Below, piece after piece: positions 10,397 to 21,794 of a stretch of 64,000 nt of DNA. The stretch is taken from positions 3,381,773 to 3,445,772 of the forward strand of contig OZ020524.1 of assembly GCA_963971425.1 (NCBI GenBank), written 5' to 3'. A program made the translations under genes and the position numbers. The notes beneath the pieces are model-generated. The model was not told the origin of the DNA and made no database searches. It saw nothing but the letters and a program-made list of their open reading frames with translations. Origin of the DNA: Bryoerythrophyllum caledonicum. Taxonomy: Eukaryota > Streptophyta > Bryopsida > Pottiales > Pottiaceae. How positions within the stretch are numbered: position 1 is the stretch's first letter; the number at the start of each line of letters is the position of its first letter.

Positions 10397-11281
10397 AACC
10401 CCATAATTTCCTTGACAATTTCATACCAAAAACACTTCAAAACTATTAATTCTAGTGCAATGAGTAAGGAAGGGCACAAAAAATTGTATTTTTAGTTTGA
10501 AATGGAAGATCTCATTAAACACTTAATAAATAACATACTCACAAAACATCATGACTTTGATCACTCGGATTGAAAGATTATAGTGTTTGAAGAAGAAAAA
10601 ATTGTTCATTTTCATCCGAGCGTTGGATGGATTAGTAGACTTTGACTTCACTTGGTGTCAAAGTCTTGCACAACACAAGGTCTAAATTTTAAATCATCAT
10701 GTTGATCATGATATTAACTCCTTGTATACCAATTTTTAAAAGTATAGAAGGGGTGTAGCATATTCCAAAAAATTGTGCAAGGAGTAGAGGTTCAAATATT
10801 ATTTTGTTCCGAACAATCAATAAAAAAAAATACACCACATCTTGTAATAGAAAAAATAAAAAGTGAAAGATCTCAAAGTTTCATGTGGAAAAGAAGATTT
10901 TTTTTGGTCCTTGACAATGTGTGACAATGTGTGAAAATCTTTTGACTTGGGATAAAATGCATTTTTTCCCTAAAGACAAGAAATATTTTTTGATGTATGT
11001 AAAGAATTAATATTATTTGCTGCTATTGAAAACCTCACATTCAATAGAATGTCCTAGCAAAAGTTTACGGAGTTGCCAGCATGCCTGCACTAAACAATTT
11101 TTTCTTTACGATGGCACAACTTTGTTTTTTTAGTCCAATGAGAATAAAAATTATACTCCCTTGTACCTCTTGTCTTCTTGCATCTCTGTATTCAATTTCA
11201 AGAATTGCAAATATAAATTGCAAACATGGGAACGTGCCCAAGATTTGCAAAAGCCCACCTCCGGACTTTTTCATTTAGGGG
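10397..11281 (-). mobile_element. TTAA element family A copy (variant right end)
   Basis: Starts with degraded CAACCCCATAATTTCC, then CCTTGACAATTTC and the CACTTCAAAA segment; ends CTTTTTCATTTAGGGG plus TTAA (11282-11285). Its right end (GCCCACCTCCGGAC) matches the left end of the 17835 copy, so these two form a subfamily distinct from the GGACCAAGTGTCC type. Confidence 0.8.
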
Positions 11282-11285
11282 TTAA

Positions 11286-12202
11286 AACCATGACACCTTT
11301 ACACCAAAAACACTTCAAAATTGTTGGATTCTAGTGCAATGAACAAAGAAGGAAACAAAAACTTCAATTTCTAGTCCTGACCGTAGGATCTCAATTAAGA
11401 CTTATTAAGTGAAATATTTTCAAATTTCAAAAACTTTGACCGCACGGATTGAAAGATTATAGTGTTTGAAGTCAAGCAAATGGTTGATTTTCTTCCCTGC
11501 GTTCAGTGGATCAGCAGACTTTGACTTCACTTGCACTACACGGGGTCTAAATCCATTACCATCTTGCTAAACATGATGTTAGTACCTTATACACCAATTT
11601 TTAGAAGTAGAGGACGGTTGTAGCATATTCAAAACAAATGTGCAAGGAGTGGAGGTTCGAAATTTGTTAATTCACACTTTAATTTTTTGTGAATTTAATA
11701 TGTTTTAGATTGATGATCCAAATGGTCAATAAGAAGGTTTACACCACATACTGTTGTGGAAAAAATAAAAAGTGAAAAATATAAAGATATCTAGGTTTTT
11801 TGTGGAAAAGAAGAAGTTTTTTTGGTACCTTTTTTGACAATGAGTGACAATGTTTGAAAATGTTTGACTTGGGTTGGTATGCTATTTTTCACTTAAGACG
11901 AGATTTTTTTTGACAATATGAAGGGAAATAATATTACTTGCGAGTACTGAAAATCTCACATTCAATAGAGTGTCCTAGCAAAAGTTTTTGGAGGTGCCCG
12001 AGCTGCCTGCTCTCCCCACTTGAAATTCAAAACCCTATAACTTTTTCATCAAATGTCCAGTTTAGGAATTTTTTTTTTCCACTAAGGCCTTGATAATGCC
12101 TTTCTACAATAAAAATTTCAAAGAGGAATATTGGCAATTGACACCATAGGAACCTGACCAAACTTTCAAAAAGCCCATTTTTGACACTTGGTCCTTTAGG
12201 GG
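11286..12202 (-). mobile_element. TTAA element family A copy
   Basis: Shares its left TTAA (11282-11285) with the previous copy and ends CTTGGTCCTTTAGGGG plus TTAA (12203-12206). Length about 917 bp, with the standard internal landmarks in reverse orientation. Two family copies abut at a single TTAA. Confidence 0.85.
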
Positions 12203-12206
12203 TTAA

Positions 12207-12501
12207 GAGTGTTGATATAGAGCTCCTCACATTTCTGAGTGTGAATATGTATGACTTGTGGGGACATTATTACACGTATGTTGCAGGACTCAAACAGACA
12301 GGAATAGTGTCTGCTGCCTTGTACAGAGGCTGCAAGATAGGGATTACAAAGCAAGTTCCATCTATTAAATTTGGGACTAGATACACATGGATGACTATCA
12401 TTGGAAACCCGGAGCAGGCTATATTGTGCCATGAATCATTATCCAGTATGTCATCCTTGGAGAAGCGTATGTTATTGTACGATAAGTATACACATCTCTA
12501 A
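12207..12501 (+). other. unassigned coding-like segment
   Basis: From ATG 12247 an open frame of 84 codons runs to TAA 12501 (MYDLWGHYYTYVAG ... YDKYTHL). It is not part of any repeat here and its composition is more gene-like than its flanks. A TTGCAG/G acceptor-like site at about 12290 suggests the true exon may begin there. Protein not recognised; probably an exon or gene fragment. Confidence 0.25.
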
Positions 12502-12603
12502 ACCCTGGATTATATGCTCAAGATGTCCTGTGACCTTGATGGGAGTTCCAAATTGGCACTTTGGTCTCACGGTTACCATAATGCCAAGTTGATTCTACTT
12601 TTG

Positions 12604-12828
12604 CTAGTTATTTCTAAGGTGATGCTCTAGTTTTTTTGTGCAATCTTGTGTCATCAAGACATCATGCTCAGCAGCATCCTTGCAAGCTATAACCCTTGAT
12701 TGTGAATGACCATGCCCATATTCAGGTAGGCCAAATAATGGAATAAGTGGATTTTTGATATCTCTCTCATTGACGTAGATTGTGGTTGGTGAATTGTCTA
12801 AGAACATCCGTAACCTTCCCACAGACAA
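12604..12828 (-). other. unassigned coding-like segment
   Basis: Reverse-strand open frame of 74 codons (MSVGRLRMFLDNSPTTIYVN ...), open upstream to about 12850. It looks like ordinary protein sequence with balanced composition, but the family was not recognised. It converges on the previous segment and may be an independent exon or relic. Confidence 0.25.
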
Positions 12829-12879
12829 CTCCTCTGGAACAGTGAAATTATAAGTGGCTAAAATTAGCTCGAAAGCTAC

Positions 12880-12940
12880 CGTGTGAACAGGGGTGCTAGT
12901 ACAGTGTGAACAGGGGTGCTAGTACAGTGTGAAAAGGGGT
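12880..12940. repeat. 23-bp tandem repeat, 2.7 copies
   Basis: Unit CAGTGTGAACAGGGGTGCTA plus GTA, repeated head to tail and ending in a partial CAGTGTGAAAAGGGGT. It lies just upstream of the GC-rich leader of the hAT-like gene. CAGGGGTG resembles hAT termini, but no matching right end was found. Confidence 0.75.
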
Positions 12941-13059
12941 CATGGAATTGTGACATTTCGCAAATAAACTACTCATGAGAAATGTGGATGTGATTATCGC
13001 GACTTGGCAGCATGGTGATGAGCATCTCCGACCACATCCGAAAAATGATCATTAGCCTA

Positions 13060-13807
13060 GGAGCTCCCCCAGCCGTCGATCTCTAGCTAGGCGGCTACAT
13101 CCTAGCCGTAGATGATTAGCGAACCCTAATCTCCTCTCCTCCTTCTTCGTCTCCCCCAGCCTGGGTTATTTAGCTTCGGGGGTTTTTGTCGTTCACCAAC
13201 CTTTGTCTTCGTGTCGTGATCCTTGGCTCACAACTTGTCTGCTCCCTCGAGATTGCAGCTCCTCTGGCTTTGCATTTGTGAGGCTTTGTAATTGCGGTGG
13301 AGTGGGCTCGCTAATCTGTAGATTTGCACCTCTTTTTTGCCGTGAATTACAAGAGAATTGGCGTTCTCCTGCATTCACTGCGATGGCGAGGTGGAGGCTC
13401 TCATTGAATTCGCCGGATTTTCGAAAACCTCCAATGCAGGTCGTTGCCTCCTCTCATTTCCTCCTGGCTGGACTCGAGTTGTATAAATCTGTTCCTGGTT
13501 TGTTTCATTGCAGTGCGCTTGGCTCACACTTGCTATTTTGTTTTCTTTCTGATCTGCTGTTTACCGATCCATTCTGATCTGCTGTAACCTGTTCTGCGAG
13601 AAGTATCGAGTTCTTGTCGTTGGATTTTTTTGGCGCGATCTAATTGTGTTTGGGGCGGTTCTGCTGGGTAAGCGATCCATTCCGATCTGTTATTGTTGTT
13701 GCCATAGTGTTATTGTTGTTGGATTCGGTGGGGGCTCTGGTTGTGTTCTTGGCGGTTCTGTTGGGTTTGGTTTTTCCGAGGGGCGCGCTGGCGCAGGGTT
13801 TAAGAAG
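13060..13807 (+). promoter_or_regulatory. GC-rich leader of the hAT-like gene (putative)
   Basis: Non-repetitive, GC-richer sequence with pyrimidine-rich stretches leading into ATG 13808. No TATA box could be chosen with confidence. Several T-rich runs before AG sites would allow a 5' non-coding exon. Inferred from position and composition only. Confidence 0.3.
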
Positions 13808-16800
13808 ATGGCACCGCGGCTTCAATTGCCTGAGAATTTTCGGGTGCGGTATTTCGGCTGCACTCGCAATGCCAATGGCATTGAGAAATATCTACCTCCT
13901 TCTCCAATTTTTGGCGCTCCATCGGCAGCGGCTAGTGTCCCTGGTGGCGAGACGCATATCTCCGAGACGAGAAATGAGGACTCGGTCACCCCTGCACGTC
14001 GGCCAGAGGTTTGCTCCCGGTCCGAGCTCTCTGTCGGCAGCGGCAAGAGGGTGAGCGCTGGTGCTGAAGAAGTCAGCGGTGGCGGTGAACATGAAGTGGA
14101 GGAGGTGGGGAAGAAGAGGAAGCCTGGCGGATCGGGGAAGATCGGAGGCGCCACGAAGAAGAGGAAGACGTTAGATGTCACTCGGATGTGGCAGGAGTCG
14201 TGGTCGGCGAAGTACACTTGGGGTGAGGGTGAGTTTGTCGGCGGGGTTCTTGTGGCTGTTGTCTGCACAATCTGCACTCGTGTGAATGGGCGAAGAAAGA
14301 GCATCGTCCCGAAGAATGACAACCTTGCGAAACACCAAGGCAAGAGAACTTGCACCGCCGATGGTCATCCTCTCCCCGACTTGAAGGTGGGAGACAAGTA
14401 TACTGCTTTGAGCTGCGCCCACTTGAAGAACTGCAAGACATTTGCAGGGAGGAAGCCCGGTACAGTAGCCGATCAGGTGCTGCTGGGCTTGGATCCAGAT
14501 TACAAAAGAAAGGGAGTTCAATTCTCAACCTTGCTTGAAGTCCTGTGTCATGGTCGTCCAATGGTCGATTAGGAGAGGTCTGAAATTCTGCTTAAGCACC
14601 TGAAGACTAAAAATCTCCCACGAAAGCATTGGTCCGAGTCTACTGGATGGGAAATGAGTGAGTATTTGCATTTGTCAGTCTTAAACTGCATGAAGTCCAT
14701 TGTTAAGTCTGCGAGAATCATCTCCATTAGTGCCGACGAGGTCACTGCTATTGATCATACGGGCTGGATTGGTGTACATGTGTACACAATGGAAAATTGG
14801 GAAAGAATTCCCCACTTGCTTCACTTGTCTCAGGTCACGGAGGGGGGGAAGGCTGACCACCTCACGAGTGTGATCATGCACTCGCTGATGGGGGAAGGAG
14901 GCATGTCCCGCTCCGAGCTTGCTTCAAAACTTCTGTGCTTTGGATCTGATAATGTATCCACATTTCAAGGATCGAAGACTGGGGTTTCAACCCAGATTCG
15001 TGAGAAGTGGGCTCCATTTTCGTTGGGAATGGGATGTTGCGGCCATAGGATGAATCTCTGTATTGCAACTCTTTCAAACTTCCCCATGGTCTCTCGGCTT
15101 GAGTCCTTCCTGCAGTCTTTGTACAGTTACTTATGCCGAAGCAACAAGCGTCATGCTGAGCTCCAGAAGTTAGCTAACCTCATGGAAACTAAGGGGAATA
15201 AAATTCTCCGAAACAACACTACACGCTGGATATCCATGAGGAGTCCAGCAAGAAGGGCTCTTGAGGAATACAAGACCCTTGTTGTCAAAATGGGCATGGA
15301 CATGACTTCTGTTCCGGGTGAGAAGAACAAGGACGTCGCTACAGCAAGTGATAACTTTGATTTACTCGTAGATCTGGAGTTGTTGTTGTCTCTTGCCGTT
15401 TTCTAGCCTCTGCTCACTACAGTCCATTGCCTCATTAAGTTTGCTCAAGCCCAAGACGTCTTCATTTGTGACTTCTTACAGTCTGTGAAGTGTGTTCAGG
15501 AAGAGTTGGCTCGGAAATACATTGATCCAGCCACTGCTTTTGGCAAGGAGGATTTCAGTGAATACCATAACTTGGTGGATCTGAAGCATCCCTCCCTTTG
15601 CATGCGGTGGAAAGAACTCCCTGGCGGCAGTGGCATTTCCCACTTGTATTTCGACTTTGGCAGTAGAATGATATATCTACGCTGCCATGATAAGTCCACC
15701 GGCCAGTGCATTTTCGTGACACATGAGGAGTTCAATCGCTGCATGCTCACTGTTGAGCGCCAATTTACAGGTACTGAATTCTAACCTTCGCCCTTTGTTG
15801 TTTTCCATTTTTTTTTCATTTTTTTTGTTTTAATGTCTCTTTCCTTTATTCTGTTTCAGCCATCTTCGGCTTGTTGCTTCAAATCTTTTTTCCTGATTGA
15901 AAATGCCTCTTTCCTTTACTCTGTTCCCTCATCTTCGGCCTGTTTGTCTTTTTTTTATTTTATTTAAAATGCCGCTCTTTCATTCAGTTATCAGCTAGCT
16001 CTGGTTTTGTTTGTCGAATTTTTGTTTTTTTTTGCCCAATGCCTCCTATCCTGTTTCAGCCATCTCTGGCGTTGCTTTTCAAATTTTTTTTCATTTTTTA
16101 AACTGCTGCGGTGCTCTCACAGTTGGAGCATGTGTCGTGTAACAGCAAGGCAGTGAAGGCTGTTTGTCTCGGTGTTTGGTGTCTCGAATTGGTGTGTATC
16201 AGTCTCCATTTTCCAGCGTCGGACCTTTACTTTTTTTTTTGTTGTCTCTTTGTTGGTGCTGAAGTCCATTGTTGTGTGGCGGTGATGTGCAGAGGCTGCT
16301 CAGGCCCTGTCTGATGAGCTCGAACGGCGTTTCCCTCAGGTTGAATTGCTTGATGCAATCGGCATTGTGTATCCTCAATATTGGCTCCAGGATGGGGCTG
16401 ATGACTCTTTCCAACAGCATTTATCAGTGCTCAAGGATTTCTATTGCAAGTCTCGAACCGTGGCTCTGGATGGTGAGACTCTGATTGTCCTTGAGATGTT
16501 GTCCGGCTCAAAGTTGGACACCGAGCAGGCTCTCTTCAAGCTCACGATGAAGGCTAATTGCGAAGCCGCTTGTGCCCCCCCTTTTCACGTGAACCCTCTT
16601 GTGAAGCTGTGGAGGACATTGTCGGCATCAAGGCCCTGTGCAAACTTATCCCTGAGTACTTGAAGCTCGCTGAAATGGGCAGTGTGCTTGTGCTGGGATC
16701 TGTAGAGGACGAGAGATGTTTCTCCACCTTGAAGTTTCTTAAATCTTGCCAAAGAAATAGGCTGGGGAAGCATCTTCCTTTAGTTGTGAGAATGTTCGGC

Positions 16801-16893
16801 CTGAAGTATTTCACACTTGAGAACTTCCCATTCCAGGATGCAATTGACTCTTGGCGAAATGGTGTGAAGGTTGGCCGGCAAGGAGATGCTTGA
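13808..16893 (+). pseudogene. hAT-family transposase-like gene, disabled
   Basis: Exon 1 runs from ATG 13808 to 15770; a GT-AG intron (15771-16292) separates exon 2, and joining restores phase (QFT/EAAQAL). Domains in order: basic linker (KKRKPGG, TKKRK), probable nuclear signal; a BED-like zinc finger with CTIC and a downstream KHQ..C; a catalytic core with SADEVTAIDHTGW and FGSDNVSTFQG carrying the two expected acidic residues; the TTRWISM region; a C-terminal dimerisation block with GSVEDERCFSTLKFLKS. Lesions: in-frame TAG at 14570 and at 15404, and a one-base shift at the C7 run near 16575, after which the C-terminus continues in the next frame to TGA 16891. hAT assignment is by domain order and motifs. 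Host-domesticated origin is possible but unlikely given the stops. No 8-bp duplication or terminal repeats were found. Confidence 0.7.
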
Positions 16894-17830
16894 ATTTTAT
16901 AATCAGTATCCTCCCTTGACGTGTTGTGATTTATATTCCTTAGTTTCCATGAAGTTAGGCTGATTTTCTAGCTCATTTGTCAACACAACCGGAGGTTGGA
17001 GGACTTAACATGAAGCGTTGGAGAGCTGGCGATTTTACAAGCTTCTGTCTGAGGCTTGAGCTTGCTGGATACGAGGAGCTTCACCGAGCTGCCTTGGCAT
17101 CGATTTCTAACCCTGCATCTAATGTGGCTTGTTTGTGCTGTGTTGTGCAGAACATTGATGCTACAGTGGGCAGTTTACGGGTTCAATTCCCGCATCAATG
17201 ACAGGCTTTTTTTCAAATGGTTTTGAACATTAGTTTCAGAATTATATTACAACTCCGATCTAAAATTATAGTCGTGATTAATGATTTTGTGCAAACTTGC
17301 AAAGACAATATATCACTGTTCATTCACTTTCCTTTTCTGAACTTAAGCAAAAAGAAAAAAACTACCAGAAAGTTAAGTGAATTCGCAATTTTTAATCATT
17401 CCATCCTTTATGTTGCATCCTACAATACAAAAAAATCTGACAAGTAGTATTTTGAATTAATTTGCTCCAGCCTTCAGTAGCAAACTCTGATATACTTTAA
17501 AAAAATAAATTAGCGGAATTACTACATTTTAAAATGACCACCTGCCCTACTTATCGCAAATACTGCTGCCCGAATTTTCACAGGTGGCCAACTGCGCTCA
17601 AATGGGAAAACAGTCCTGGGACCACTGCTCTGGAAGGGCCATTTGCTGCGTCAATTGTCTGGTCCAGTCCATCCCAACCTCAAGCCCGCTGTCATGCACT
17701 GTGACCACCTAGGCATTATCCACGTTATCCTGTCAGCTGACTGAGCTGTGAATATGCACACTTGAACCAAGGAGAACACCGTCAGAGCCCAAACTATGCC
17801 AAGAGGCTGAGTTTTGGAGTTGGAAAAAAC
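16894..17830. other. 3' flank of hAT-like gene; no gene recognised
   Basis: Mixed composition. 17500-17830 is GC-richer and unlike the repeats around it, possibly old unique sequence, but no frame or splice pattern is convincing. Confidence 0.35.
17153..17200 (+). other. tRNA T-arm-like nested hairpin
   Basis: CATTGATGC (17153-17161) and GCATCAATG (17192-17200) form a perfect 9-bp stem. Inside it GGGTTCAATTCCC (17179-17191) forms a 3-bp stem with a 7-base loop and matches the RNA polymerase III B-box/T-arm. There is no D-arm or anticodon arm, so it is not a complete tRNA. It may be a tRNA-derived relic. Confidence 0.4.
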
Positions 17831-17834
17831 ATAA

Positions 17835-18757
17835 CCCCTAAATGAAAAAAGTCCTGAGGTGGGCTTTTGCAAATCTTGGGCACGTTCCCATGGTTACAAT
17901 TTGAATATGCAATTCTTGAAAGAAAAAAAATTCCGGAGATGCAAGAAGACAAGAGGTACACGGTAGTATAATTTGTATTCTCATTGGACTTGTAGAAAAA
18001 AGGTTATGCCATCTTACGAGATAACTTGTCGAGTGCAGGCAACTTCAAAAACTTTGGCTAGGACACTCTAGTAAAAGTGACAATACTAGCAAGTAATATT
18101 AATTCCTATCATATTGTCAAAAAACATTTCTTGTCTATGTGAAAAATGCATTTTTATCCCAAATCAAAGATTTTCACACATTGCCACACATTGTCTATCA
18201 AAGTAACCAAAAAAAGTTCTTCTTTTCGACATCAAACTTTGAGATCATCATGTTTTTTACTTTTTACTTTTTCTACTACAAGATGTGGTGCAAACCTTCC
18301 TATTGACCATTTGGATTGTGAATCAAGAACATGCTGAGTTCACCAAAAAAAAAAATGTGAACCTCCACTCCTTGAACAATCGTTTTGAATTTGCTACACC
18401 TCTTCTCTACCTCTAAAAATTGGTCTACAAGGGGCTAATATCATGATCAACATGATGGTATATTATTTAGACCTTGTGTAGTGAATATTTGACACCAAGT
18501 GAAGTCAAAGTTTGTTGATTTCTTCAACGCAAGAGAAAAACAAGACGTTTTCTCTACTTCAAACACTATTATAATCTTTCAATCCATGCGGTCAATGTTG
18601 ATGAAATTTTGCAAATATGTTACTCAACAAGTTTTAAATTGAGATCCTATGGTATAAAAATAGGAATAATTTTTTTTATTACCTTCCTTACTCTTTGCAC
18701 TAGAATTAACAATTTTGAAGTGTTTTTGGTGTGAAACTTGTCAAGGAAATTTAGGGG
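17835..18757 (+). mobile_element. TTAA element family A copy (variant left end)
   Basis: Left end CCCCTAAATGAAAAAAG after ATAA (degraded TTAA); right end GTCAAGGAAATTTAGGGG before TTAA (18758-18761). 923 bp. Same subfamily as the 10397 copy, opposite orientation. Confidence 0.85.
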
Positions 18758-18761
18758 TTAA

Positions 18762-19051
18762 AAGATGCAATTTTTTGGAGTTTGGATCCCTTTAGAGTGA
18801 AAGCCCAAAGGGCCGAGTTGAGAGGTTGTGACCCAACCAACTTGGCAAATCCCAAGTCAACTTTTACCTCTTACAGGTTATAATTTTTTTTTTAAATCTC
18901 TCTCACTTTTGTAGTGATGGAGCCTAAAAGTTAACACATTTTTGGTATTCAAGACATCAAGAAAATGGCCAAAATTCTCATTACACCTTAAAATCCATCA
19001 CAAGCATTGGCACATAAGAATTTTAGTTGAAACAATTCAAGTGATAATCCA
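18762..19051. other. no recognised feature
   Basis: Short stretch between family A copies. It contains CCCTTTAGAGTGAAAGCCC, faintly like PIF/Harbinger-type ends, but no partner was found. Confidence 0.3.
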
Positions 19052-19946
19052 GGTCAATCCCTAAAAAGGTATTACTGTATTTCTCCCTAGAGGAGCGTTG
19101 TTCATTTTAGGCTTAACATTGATCCGAAATTTCTGAAACTTTTCACAAAGATGTGGCGTAGTAGTAGCTTTTTGAAGATATAATTTTTTATCACAACGTA
19201 CCCTTAGATTTACGAAGTTGTGCTATTATTAATGTAGAACTTGAGACTTCCTGTCGATCCACATTCTTTGCTACAAGCTTCTATTGGAATCAAGATTTTT
19301 TTACATATAAGTAATACTACTTTCTCTGAAGATGTCAATTTTTAAATATTTATTTTTGTGCAAAAAAATATTTTAACCCAAGTCAGACATTTCCATACTT
19401 TGTCATGCAAGGTACCAAAAAACTTCTTCTTCTCCACATAAAAACTAGAGATCTTAGTTAAAAGTAAAAACTTTATTTTCCTACCAGAAGATGTGGTATA
19501 AACCTTTTTTTAAAACTATTTGGATTTTCATTCTAACACATATTCAATTAAAATGTAATGATGTAGAATGGCATTTTTTGAACTCCACCCCTTGCACAAT
19601 CTTTTTATTATGCTACACCCCTTTTCTACTTCTAAAACTTGGTGTGCCAGGAATTATTATCATATTCAACATGATGCTATGAAATCTAGACCTTGTATAG
19701 TGCAAAACTTTGGCACCAAGTGAAGTCAAATTCTGCTCATCCTCTCAACTTTAAACACTACAATCTTTCAATCCGTACGGGTGAAGTTTATGAATTTTGT
19801 GAGCATGCTATTTAAGAAGTCTTAATTAAGATCAAACAATAAGGATTACACGTTAGTTGTTTTTACTTGCCTTCTCTACTATCTACATTGGTATCAACAG
19901 TCTTCAAGTGTTTTTTTTCTGTGAAATTGTCAAGGGACTTTAGAGG
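19052..19946 (+). mobile_element. TTAA element family A copy, aged
   Basis: Left end TCCCTAAAAAGG after TCAA; right end GGGACTTTAGAGG before TTGA. Both target sites have drifted from TTAA. The left 150 bp matches the right end of the 21369-24610 copy (TTTCTGAAACTT ... GTAGTAGTAGCTTT), indicating a third end subtype. Confidence 0.75.
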
Positions 19947-19949
19947 TTG

Positions 19950-20560
19950 AATGATTCAAGTTAGAAAATTGAATTAAGACTTTCACGTAAAAAATTAGGT
20001 AAAATCCGAAGTAACAAATTTTAGGTTAAAAGGACTAGGTAAAAATTGAGGTAAACAAATTCATGTATAAGGAGGTTATTTTTTCCATCTACAAGCTAAG
20101 ATTTGGTCAAATTTTGAATATTTTAATGAAGAAAATGTTCCCCACCTCAGCAAGGGTTTGGGTTTCTATTCTCGTTTGATCCAAACATTACCTCGAGAAG
20201 CCGAACTCTTGGCGCCAAAACTCTCAATAAGTGTTGTCATGTAGGCCGTTAGCCTTTCGACCTTGGTTCCTACTGTGAAAGTCGAGAGGCCAACCAAGGC
20301 CAATTTTCAAGCTCTAGACCAATCAAATTGCGAGTAGCACTCAGCCTCTCAACCCTTGGTACTAACGTGAAAACCACCTTAAGGCTTTGTCAAAACTTAT
20401 GGTTCACATGACCCAATATGGGCCTGAAATGAAGGTTATATAGTACTGTATTGTTTCACGTTCAAATAAAAAAATAAAAAAATAATAATGAAAAATAGTA
20501 ATACATGAGTACAAATAATAAACACTAATAAAAAACAGAGCATGGTAAATTCAAAGTTAA
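19950..20560. repeat. intergenic; 20140-20400 is a dispersed repeat shared with 28950-29350
   Basis: CTTGGCGCCAAAACTCTC followed by AAGTGTTG and CATGTAGGC here parallels TTTGGCGCCAAACCTCTC, AAGTGTTG and CATGTAGGC near 29140. Family unknown. The rest is AT-rich without gene signals. Confidence 0.55.
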
Positions 20561-20569
20561 TGTTTGACC

Positions 20570-20755
20570 AAGGACCATAGGCTCCTGGCATCAGGCATGC
20601 AGCATGAATATCACTGGACCCTGGAGGTCTTGCTGGGACCTTGAATGATGTGATTCCCAAATTTCTGGTCCAAGCCCAGCATTGCCATCTGCTAACATTG
20701 CAGGGGCTCTTCTGGTTCCCACATTGTTGGGTCATCTCGTTATTCCTGGAAGCAA
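20570..20755 (-). other. candidate exon of an unidentified gene
   Basis: On the reverse strand a TTTGCTTCCAG acceptor is followed by about 60 open codons (NNEMTQQCGNQKSPC ... MPGAYGPWSN) with no repeat homology. Protein not recognised. A second coding-like piece on the same strand at about 21239-21314 (TKFGMLITIDSKGFLVE) lies on the far side of the Harbinger-type MITE, so the MITE may sit in an intron or interrupt the gene. Confidence 0.25.
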
Positions 20756-20781
20756 ATGAATAGTAAGTTAACAAAGCTTTA

Positions 20782-21232
20782 GGCCCGCTTTACATTAGAA
20801 ACGTGAAGCCTCCGGCCAAACTCCACTTGGGCCATGGCACATTCTTGAGAGGCCAATCCTTGAGAAGCCATGGCCTTTGGGTGTGGTGTAAAGTGAGAGA
20901 AGGCCAAAAGCTCCAATGTTGAGCTTTTTCAAAATTCATCTTTAAATATATTAAATGATTGGTTGTGAGTTTTTTGGCCAATGGCCCCCCGGGTTTATAG
21001 TTAGGCCCACCTCTTGAGGTAGGCCTAACTATAATTCCGGGGGCCCTCATTATTATGCACTTTTGTTGCCACGGAGGACAAAAGTGTTGTCCATGTCATT
21101 TTCTCCTCTTTCGTCCCTTGGGCTGAAAAAATCGGGTGTAAAGTGACATTCTTTGGTCTCCTCGATTTCTACGTCTCCCATTGGCTGAAATTTCTCTCCT
21201 CGCGGCCTCTCGCCTCTAGTGCAAAGAGGCCC
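20782..21232. mobile_element. PIF/Harbinger-like MITE, 451 bp
   Basis: Flanked by TTA on both sides (20779-20781, 21233-21235). Left end GGCCCGCTTTACATTAGA; right end inverted GGGCCTCTTTGCACTAGA. A TTA/TAA duplication with G/C-starting ends is typical of Tourist-type non-autonomous PIF/Harbinger elements. No transposase. Confidence 0.8.
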
Positions 21233-21634
21233 TTAGTGTGTGCTTTCAACCAGGAAGCCTTTGCTGTCTATGGTGATGAGCATTCCAAACTTTGTGGTAA
21301 AGCTCACCTGCAAAGTCAGGCCATGATATTGAGGGAATAGACCACTCTCCTCATTTGCTTCTTATTAACCCCAAAAGTTCCTTGACAATTTCAAACCAAA
21401 AACACTTCAAGAGTGTTGAAGTAAAAAAAACATTTGTTTCTGATTTGAACTGTAGAATATTTATTCCTACTTCTTAAATAAGATGCTCAGAATTCTTCAT
21501 AAACCTTGACCACACATATTCAAAGCTTGTAATGTTTGAATTAGAGAAAAAGGTTCATTTTCTTCACTGCAATGAGAGGATTGGCAAACTTTGACTTCAC
21601 TTGGTGTCAAATAATTGCACTACACAAGATCTAA

Positions 21635-21771
21635 GGGGCGATTTCACTACGGACCAAGAACTCGTCCCATGCACCTTTAAAATCTGTGATTGGCCAATCA
21701 AGTTGATGGAGCCAATCACAGATTCTAGAGGTGCATGGGACGAGTTCTTGGTCCATAGTGTAAACCGCCCC
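21635..21771. mobile_element. Tourist-like 137-bp MITE (PIF/Harbinger type)
   Basis: TAA duplication at 21632-21634 and 21772-21774. Ends GGGGCGATTTCACTACGGAC and inverted GGGGCGGTTTACACTATGGA. The arms of about 60 bp are nearly complementary, so the element is essentially one hairpin. Removing it with one TAA restores the family A sequence (CACAAGATCTAAATGC). Confidence 0.9.
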
Positions 21772-21794
21772 TAAATGCAATACCATCATGTGAA

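Noticed and set aside
12880..12940. Left terminus of a hAT transposon (CAGGGGTG)
   Set aside because: No inverted partner was found right of 16893 and no 8-bp duplication; kept only as a tandem repeat.
13822..14355. Reverse-strand frame of 177 codons
   Set aside because: Antisense to the zinc-finger region of the hAT-like gene; Ser/Pro-rich shadow sequence.
17153..17200. Functional tRNA gene
   Set aside because: Lacks D-arm, anticodon arm and A-box; only a T-arm-like part is present.
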